DNA of 11,045 nt from Candidatus Equibacterium intestinale (GTDB lineage: Bacteria; Bacteroidota; Bacteroidia; Bacteroidales; UBA932). Below, one piece after another: positions 6,887 through 11,045 of this stretch; position 1 is the first letter of the stretch; every line of letters begins with the position of its first letter. Below the pieces are notes generated by a model. It saw only the letters and a list, made by a program, of their open reading frames with translations. It was not told the DNA's origin and ran no database searches. The translations under genes were made by a program, and so were the position numbers. The DNA is taken from positions 1-11,045 of the forward strand of contig JAGHVP010000074.1 of the NCBI GenBank assembly GCA_018064305.1. The letters run 5' to 3'.

Positions 6887-6912
6887 TTTACAAATGTGTA
6901 CAAATTTGTAAA
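6887..6912. promoter_or_regulatory. Operator-like palindrome on the VanX-like gene side
   Basis: TTTACAAA (6887-6894) and TTTGTAAA (6905-6912) are the same 8-mers as at 6451-6472 with order inverted and a 10-nt spacer. Nested within is a perfect 12-bp palindrome TACAAATTTGTA (6899-6910), and a related ACAAATGTA lies at 6834-6842. The site is about 64 bp upstream of the -7 box of the dipeptidase gene. Confidence 0.5.
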
Positions 6913-6975
6913 CCTAAAGTTGCGCTTTATGTAGAATTTGTATCACTTTTTTTATCACTTCTCACCACTTCTTTG

Positions 6976-6983
6976 TATTTTTG
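6976..6983 (+). promoter_or_regulatory. -7 box of the VanX-like/queA operon
   Basis: TATTTTTG matches TAnnTTTG exactly and ends 16 nt before the ATG at 7000, with TTTA (6951-6954, 3 of 4 to TTTG) 21 nt upstream. It argues against a TTG start at 6973, which would lie upstream of the transcription start. Confidence 0.6.
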
Positions 6984-6999
6984 CAGAAATTATCTGAAC

Positions 7000-7809
7000 A
7001 TGAAAAATAGACGAATCCTGAGCACTTTGCTTCTGCTCCTTTCCACCCTTCCGGTAATCTCCTGCAAGAATTCAAATCAAGATGACCAGACGGTGTCGCA
7101 CGACACGATCTGCCTTACCGACACATTATATGTAACCGATACAGTCCATGCATACGACTTCAGGACTGATGTCGACAGCACTGCAGTAAAAGCCGGCTTC
7201 GTGCTGGTGAGCGAAGTCATACCCGATGCAATCCTTGAAATCAGATATTATACTGCATTCAACTTCATCGGCAAGCCTACCGACGGTTATTTCGAACCCC
7301 AGGCGTTCCTGACCCGCCCAGCAGCAGAAGCACTCAAGAAAGTGTCAGACGAATTCGTGGCAAAGGGCTACCGCATCAAGATTTATGATACCTACCGCCC
7401 GCAGATGGCCGTGGACCACTTCGTCCGCTGGGCAAAGGATGCTTCAGATACTTTGATGAAGAGCATCTTCTATCCCGAGATTGCAAAGAAAGACATCATT
7501 CCTCTGAGCTTCGTCGCCACCAAATCTGGTCATTCACGCGGCAGCACAGTGGATCTTACCCTTTTTGATGTAAAGACAGGACGCGACATCGACATGGGCG
7601 GCCCGTTCGACTACTTCGGCGAGCTGTCGCACCCCGACTATAAGAACCTTACCGACGAGCAGATTGCAAACCGCAACATGCTCCGCGAGGCCATGCTGCG
7701 CAACGGGTTCAAGCCCCTCTACAGCGAGTGGTGGCATTTCACCCTCAAGAACGAGCCTTATCCCGACACATACTTCAATTTCCCCATCTGCACATCGGTT
7801 CTCAAATAA
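7000..7809 (+). CDS. D-alanyl-D-alanine dipeptidase-like (VanX/DdpX, M15D) lipoprotein
   Basis: A 269-aa zinc dipeptidase. VanX hallmarks are complete: YDTYRP with Arg133, SGHSRGSTVD giving zinc ligands His178 and Asp185, and EWWHF giving the catalytic base Glu243 and zinc ligand His246. The family cleaves D-Ala-D-Ala and related D,D-dipeptides. A signal peptide ends in a lipobox, VISC, with Cys22 the lipidated residue, so the protein should be anchored in the cell envelope. The classic VanX is cytoplasmic and supports vancomycin resistance. Here the location and the absence of vanH or vanA-type neighbours point to peptidoglycan turnover or nutrient scavenging instead. A 40-residue Ser/Thr/Asp-rich linker separates the lipobox from the catalytic domain. 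The start is the ATG at 7000, directly before a typical signal sequence. The stop overlaps the queA ATG by 1 nt. Confidence 0.9.
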   Translation: MKNRRILSTLLLLLSTLPVISCKNSNQDDQTVSHDTICLTDTLYVTDTVHAYDFRTDVDSTAVKAGFVLVSEVIPDAILEIRYYTAFNFIGKPTDGYFEPQAFLTRPAAEALKKVSDEFVAKGYRIKIYDTYRPQMAVDHFVRWAKDASDTLMKSIFYPEIAKKDIIPLSFVATKSGHSRGSTVDLTLFDVKTGRDIDMGGPFDYFGELSHPDYKNLTDEQIANRNMLREAMLRNGFKPLYSEWWHFTLKNEPYPDTYFNFPICTSVLK

Positions 7810-9104
7810 TGATTCCCCAGATACTGATAGACGATTACGATTACCCTCTGCCCGACGAACGGATTGCCAAATTCCCGCTTCCGGTGAGGGATTCATCCAA
7901 GCTGCTGGTAAATACCGACGGCTGCTTCAAAGCAGAACAGTTCCGCAATATCGCTGCCTTCCTGCCTGAAGGCGCACTGATGGTATTCAACGAGACCAAG
8001 GTGGTGCCGGCACGGCTCTTTTTCCGCCGTGATACCGGCGCTATGATAGAGATATTCTGTTTGGAACCGGTGGAACCTTCCGACTACCAGCTGTGTTTCG
8101 CCACCACAGAAAAGTGCCGTTTCAAAGCAATTGTGGGCAATTTGAAGCGCTGGAAGGGTGGTGTGCTGTCATTGGCTGTGGATGAGTGCTACTGCCACGA
8201 GAATCCTGCCGTTGCAGAGCTTGACCTGAAGGCAGAGATGGTTGAGAGGGTAGACAATACCTGCATCGTGGAGTTCAGCTGGAAAGGGGGCGTGCCTTTT
8301 TCCAAAGTGATCGAACTTGCCGGCAACATGCCAATTCCTCCGTATCTGAACCGCGACACCCAGGATGTGGACTATGTGCGCTACCAGACCACATACGCGC
8401 GTAATGAAGGTTCGGTGGCAGCGCCCACGGCAGGGCTTCATTTCACTCCTGCAGTGATGGACGACATCCGCGCAAAGGGCATCAGCACCGAGTATCTCAC
8501 CCTTCATGTGGGGGCCGGCACCTTCCTGCCTGTAAAGAGCCACAATGTGGCCGAGCATACAATGCACAGCGAGCCGTTCGAGGTGAAGAAAAGCTTCCTG
8601 CAGACCCTTTCCGCAGCGCTGGATGGAGGTGCGCATGCCGGTGCCGGTGAAGCTGCTGCTGGTGAGACCTCTGCTGGCAGCACCGCCAAGGCCAGGCCTG
8701 TCATCTCTGTAGGCACTACATCCACACGTACCCTGGAGTCGCTCTACTACATCGGTGTGCACTGCATCGAGCTGGGTGAACCACAGGTGGTGCAGCAGTG
8801 GGAACCGTATCGCGACGAAGGGTATTCCTACAGTGCAAAAGAGGCAATTGATGCAATAATCAACTACTTGGATGCCAATGATAAAGATAGTATCATCGCA
8901 AGAACAAGTTTAATTATCCTTCCTGGCTTCAAATACCGAATCATCGATTATCTGGTTACCAACTTCCACCAGCCGAAGAGCACATTGCTGCTGCTGATTG
9001 CTGCCCTTATCGGACAAGAGTGGCGCGGAATGTACGATTTTGCACTTGCAAACGGGTTCCGTTTCCTCAGTTATGGCGATTCATCCTTGCTGAAACGCAA
9101 ATAA
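7809..9104 (+). CDS. queA: QueA: S-adenosylmethionine:tRNA ribosyltransferase-isomerase
   Basis: A 431-aa cytoplasmic enzyme that transfers and isomerises the ribosyl group of SAM onto 7-aminomethyl-7-deazaguanine at tRNA position 34, making epoxyqueuosine. Family motifs are all present: NETKVVPARLFFRR (61-74), AAPTAGLHFTP (204-214), LHVGAGTFLPVKS (232-244), GTTSTRTLES (302-311) and TNFHQPKSTLLLLIAA (384-399). The ATG at 7809 overlaps the preceding stop as TAATG. An in-frame upstream codon at 7728 is rejected because it lies inside the dipeptidase gene, and QueA normally starts just before the LPDERIAKFP segment. Residues 273-296 are an Ala/Gly-rich insert that makes the protein longer than E. 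coli QueA (about 356 aa), together with other Bacteroidota-type differences. Co-transcription with the dipeptidase does not imply a shared pathway. Confidence 0.95.
   Translation: MIPQILIDDYDYPLPDERIAKFPLPVRDSSKLLVNTDGCFKAEQFRNIAAFLPEGALMVFNETKVVPARLFFRRDTGAMIEIFCLEPVEPSDYQLCFATTEKCRFKAIVGNLKRWKGGVLSLAVDECYCHENPAVAELDLKAEMVERVDNTCIVEFSWKGGVPFSKVIELAGNMPIPPYLNRDTQDVDYVRYQTTYARNEGSVAAPTAGLHFTPAVMDDIRAKGISTEYLTLHVGAGTFLPVKSHNVAEHTMHSEPFEVKKSFLQTLSAALDGGAHAGAGEAAAGETSAGSTAKARPVISVGTTSTRTLESLYYIGVHCIELGEPQVVQQWEPYRDEGYSYSAKEAIDAIINYLDANDKDSIIARTSLIILPGFKYRIIDYLVTNFHQPKSTLLLLIAALIGQEWRGMYDFALANGFRFLSYGDSSLLKRK
8625..8696 (+). repeat. Low-complexity Ala/Gly-rich insert in queA
   Basis: Codons 273-296 encode Ala, Gly, Glu, Ser and Thr in short repeating groups (AGAGEAAAG and similar), built from repeated GCCGGT and GCTGCT units. 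It sits just before the conserved PVISVGTTSTRTLES block, where other QueA proteins have a short loop. Replication slippage is a likely origin. Confidence 0.65.
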
Positions 9105-9117
9105 TTTTGCATATTTG
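9086..9117 (+). promoter_or_regulatory. Possible promoter of the membrane protein/acyltransferase pair
   Basis: CTTG (9086-9089), 20 nt, then CATATTTG (9110-9117) is close to TTTG-N19-21-TAnnTTTG with one mismatch in each element. An alternative exact -7 box, TAATTTTG, lies at 9102-9109 but has no -33 partner. Either gives a leader of about 25-35 nt. Confidence 0.4.
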
Positions 9118-9132
9118 TATTTTCAATACAAA
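9114..9132. repeat. 8-bp perfect inverted repeat before the membrane protein gene
   Basis: TTTGTATT (9114-9121), TTC, AATACAAA (9125-9132). It overlaps the possible -7 box and transcription start. The TTTGTA/TACAAA ends resemble the palindromes near the HTH gene. No run of T follows either arm, so it is a poor terminator candidate. Confidence 0.55.
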
Positions 9133-9149
9133 GAACAGAATTATTTGGA

Positions 9150-9842
9150 ATGGATCAAATCTTTTCATTTTTGAGTGAATTGGCAATGAATCAAGGGCTT
9201 GCACTGCTTCTCAGTGCGGTGGTCCTGGCTTTGTTGCTTTTGTGCGTGTGCGCATCTGTGATATCAGGCCGCCTTGTGGCAAGGCAGGTGCTTGACGGTG
9301 TATGTGTGGCAATATCGGCCGCGGCAGTTGCGTTTTTGATCGGGTTCGGACTCTCCAAGGTGGGAGCGGAAGGTGCGGCATTCAAGGCACTGTATGGTGC
9401 TGTGATGGCCGTGAGTGCTGCCGGCACCGTTGTGTGGTATGTTCTGGGCAAGAAAAAGATGGTGCGTGAAGTAACCGCTACTGCTCTCCGCAAGAGTGCC
9501 TCTTCAAGCGCCTCGACAAGATTTGCCTTCAGCCGCCTTTACGGCGCTCTGGTATGCTTCATCCTGGTGGCGGCATTCCTGCTTGTCAAGGGAGGGCAGC
9601 CCTTCGTGATGCCTGCATTCGTGGTGGCACTGCCGGTGGTCACACTGGTGCTCCACAAGGTTGTGAAGGTCCGCTTCTGGTACTGGCTCTGTCTTGTTGC
9701 TACTTTGTTATTTGCATTGAGTAACAGTGTGATATATGTTGTGAGTGCATCTGCAGCAAGTATAGCGCTGGCGGCAGCTTCAGCATCTGTATTCGCACTG
9801 CTTCTCGCTGCTCTGACAACCCTTTCAATCACTAAGGAGTAA
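9150..9842 (+). CDS. Unrecognised multi-spanning membrane protein
   Basis: A 230-aa integral inner-membrane protein that I do not recognise. About seven hydrophobic segments are visible, near residues 14-38, 50-68, 76-98, 126-146, 150-168, 175-190 and 192-226. A basic loop near 99-125 (GKKKMVREVTATALRKSASS) is probably cytoplasmic. The composition is rich in Ala, Val, Ser and Leu, and there is no conserved catalytic motif, Cys pair or His cluster. The start is the ATG at 9150, preceded by an AT-rich leader. The stop overlaps the ATG of the acyltransferase gene by 1 nt (TAATG), which indicates co-translation and perhaps a shared membrane-lipid role, but that is inference only. Confidence 0.8.
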   Translation: MDQIFSFLSELAMNQGLALLLSAVVLALLLLCVCASVISGRLVARQVLDGVCVAISAAAVAFLIGFGLSKVGAEGAAFKALYGAVMAVSAAGTVVWYVLGKKKMVREVTATALRKSASSSASTRFAFSRLYGALVCFILVAAFLLVKGGQPFVMPAFVVALPVVTLVLHKVVKVRFWYWLCLVATLLFALSNSVIYVVSASAASIALAAASASVFALLLAALTTLSITKE

Positions 9843-10987
9843 TGCTGACCGATCCGAAATACGACAATATCCGTCCCTATACCGAGGATGAGGCGAAGGA
9901 AGCCATGATGCGCCTTTGCCGCAGCAGGCTTCTTGGTGTGGCGGGCAACAGGTTCTATCCCGACAGGCCGGAAGGGTACCTGCAGGATATGGTCGCCCGC
10001 TCGGAGAATGTCTACGATTTCCAGAAAACAGTGATGGCGGACCTTGTGATGAGGATATTGAAGGGGACAAGCGATGGTTTGACATTCAGTGGATTGGAAT
10101 ATTTTAAGTCAAGCGGTGCTGAAGGTAGGGCAAACAATTTCCTGCTGCTCTCCACCCACCGCGACATTGTGCTGGATCCGGCCCTTATTGATACGGTGAT
10201 GTGCCTTAACGGTCTGCCTTGCGTGGACATTGCGGCTGGTGACAATCTTCTTGCTAATGCAGAGATTGAGGATGCAATGCGTATCAACCGCATGGTCAAG
10301 GTGATACGTAGCAGCAACCCTCGTGAAGTGTACACAACTTCATGCGTTCTTTCCGAGTATATCAGGGGGCGTATCGCAGAGGGAGAGTCAATATGGCTTG
10401 CCCATCGTCAGGGACGTACCAAAGATGGCAACGATCGCACAGAGCAGGGTTTGATTAAAATGTTGGATATGAGTAGTAACGGCAACTTTACCGAAAGTAT
10501 TACTCAACTTAGGATAATGCCTGTTGCCATATCATACGAATATGAAAGCTGCGGGGCGTTGAAGGCGCTGGAGCTCTATACCAAGGAAAAGGAAGGCGTT
10601 TATAACAAGAAGGAAGGCGAAGATGTCAACAGCATGGTCCAGGGCTTCCTGCAGCCGAAGGGGCATATACATATCGCTTTCGGCGAGCCTCTGACAGAGG
10701 AGGAGGTAGGAGCTGCAGCCGCAGAGAAGGGTAACAACAGGTACCGTGCACTTGCGCAGACAATAGACAGGCGTCTGTTCGACCTTTACAGGCTGTGGCC
10801 CACCAATTACATCGCCGCAGATATGCTTTCCGGTGATGGAAAATACCTGAAACAAGGTTGTTATACATCCTATGAAAGAGAAAGTTTTGAACAATATATA
10901 ACAGGTTCAACCAAAGGGATGCCGGGTGAAGTGGCAGAGAGGCTGGTGAAGCTTTATGCCGCCCATCTGACCAACCCGGTACAATAA
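9842..10987 (+). CDS. PlsB/PlsC-like glycerophospholipid acyltransferase
   Basis: A 381-aa protein whose core matches the glycerolipid acyltransferase superfamily. LLLSTHRDIVLDPALI (101-116) carries the block I His106 and Asp112, and IWLAHRQGRTKDGNDRT (184-200) corresponds to the substrate-binding block III. IMPVAISYEYE (225-235) resembles block IV. The His-Asp spacing is HX5D rather than the usual HX4D of PlsC and PlsB. No clear membrane helix is seen, so it is probably peripheral on the inner face of the membrane, possibly held by its neighbour. The expected reaction is acyl transfer to glycerol-3-phosphate or lysophosphatidate; which one cannot be told from sequence. It is longer than typical PlsC (about 240 aa). 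The start is fixed by the TAATG overlap with the membrane protein gene. Confidence 0.85.
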   Translation: MLTDPKYDNIRPYTEDEAKEAMMRLCRSRLLGVAGNRFYPDRPEGYLQDMVARSENVYDFQKTVMADLVMRILKGTSDGLTFSGLEYFKSSGAEGRANNFLLLSTHRDIVLDPALIDTVMCLNGLPCVDIAAGDNLLANAEIEDAMRINRMVKVIRSSNPREVYTTSCVLSEYIRGRIAEGESIWLAHRQGRTKDGNDRTEQGLIKMLDMSSNGNFTESITQLRIMPVAISYEYESCGALKALELYTKEKEGVYNKKEGEDVNSMVQGFLQPKGHIHIAFGEPLTEEEVGAAAAEKGNNRYRALAQTIDRRLFDLYRLWPTNYIAADMLSGDGKYLKQGCYTSYERESFEQYITGSTKGMPGEVAERLVKLYAAHLTNPVQ

Positions 10988-11031
10988 AAAGATTATTACA
11001 ACTCATTATTTTATTAACAACAATTACTAAC

Positions 11032-11045
11032 ATGAAAAAATTAGT
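11032..11045 (+). CDS. Start of a further gene, cut by the right edge
   Basis: An ATG followed by AAA AAA TTA (MKKL...) begins 44 bp after the acyltransferase stop, after an A-rich leader of the kind that often precedes Bacteroidota start codons. Lys-Lys-Leu would suit a signal peptide. Too little is visible for any call of function. No TAnnTTTG box is seen in the gap. Confidence 0.5.

Larger units (their letters stand above)
6445..6999. other. Long AT-rich divergent intergenic region
   Basis: This 555-bp stretch between the HTH gene and the VanX-like gene has stops in every frame and no credible protein gene. Its left part (6451-6555) and right part (6834-6912) carry clusters of TTTGTA/TACAAA half-sites. 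The middle (6560-6830) has a degenerate direct repeat plus isolated TAnnTTTG matches (plus strand 6633-6640, minus strand 6835-6842) with no -33 partner. A small untranslated RNA cannot be excluded. Confidence 0.7.

Noticed and set aside
6451..6912. CRISPR array or phage operator region
   Set aside because: The repeats are short, irregularly spaced palindromes without uniform spacers, and no cas, integrase or phage genes are present.
6973..6999. TTG start for the VanX-like gene
   Set aside because: It coincides with the TATTTTTG -7 box; the ATG at 7000 directly begins a standard lipoprotein signal peptide.
7728..7808. Upstream start for queA inside the dipeptidase gene
   Set aside because: The extra residues are the dipeptidase gene read in another frame, and the TAATG overlap at 7809 is a normal coupled start.
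8169..8762. 197-codon open frame antisense to queA
   Set aside because: It lies wholly within a strongly conserved gene and its translation shows no recognisable fold; it is a by-product of codon bias.
9114..9132. Rho-independent terminator for queA
   Set aside because: The hairpin is AT-only in the stem apart from one pair and is not followed by a T run; a regulatory palindrome fits better.

Overview
The window looks like ordinary chromosome from a member of the Bacteroidota, most likely order Bacteroidales (Bacteroides, Prevotella or Muribaculaceae type). Several start codons lie behind TAnnTTTG -7 boxes, in one case with a TTTG -33 element at the canonical 19-nt spacing. Shine-Dalgarno sites are essentially absent. 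Coding DNA is moderately GC-rich and intergenic DNA is very AT-rich. No rRNA, tRNA, CRISPR array, insertion sequence or phage gene was seen.

Layout. Positions 1-4598 are on the minus strand: a secreted C1-family cysteine peptidase (cut by the left edge), cinA, a PyrD-family protein overlapping cinA by 4 nt, and a ten-helix-type metal exporter. A 73-bp divergent promoter region (4599-4671) separates the exporter from a plus-strand DUF362/ferredoxin protein. That gene converges on a minus-strand HTH regulator (5812-6444). About 555 bp of AT-rich DNA (6445-6999) follows, carrying the regulator promoter and a set of TTTGTAAA/TTTACAAA palindromes. The plus strand then runs to the end: a VanX-type dipeptidase lipoprotein overlapping queA by 1 nt, then an unknown multi-spanning membrane protein overlapping a glycerophospholipid-type acyltransferase by 1 nt, then the first codons of another gene.

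How the genes fit together. Most are housekeeping: NAD-related salvage (CinA), queuosine in tRNA (QueA), phospholipid acylation, and periplasmic peptide or cell-wall turnover (C1 peptidase, VanX-like dipeptidase). Three things stand out. The PyrD-family protein carries Tyr where class 2 dihydroorotate dehydrogenases have the catalytic Ser, and several orotate contacts are also changed, so it may not be a normal dihydroorotate dehydrogenase. The exporter and the DUF362 gene share the same decamer immediately before their start codons, as a perfect inverted repeat. The HTH regulator appears to be autoregulated through palindromes that recur about 430 bp away, on the side of the VanX-like gene. 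All functional statements rest on reading motifs by eye; no search was run.
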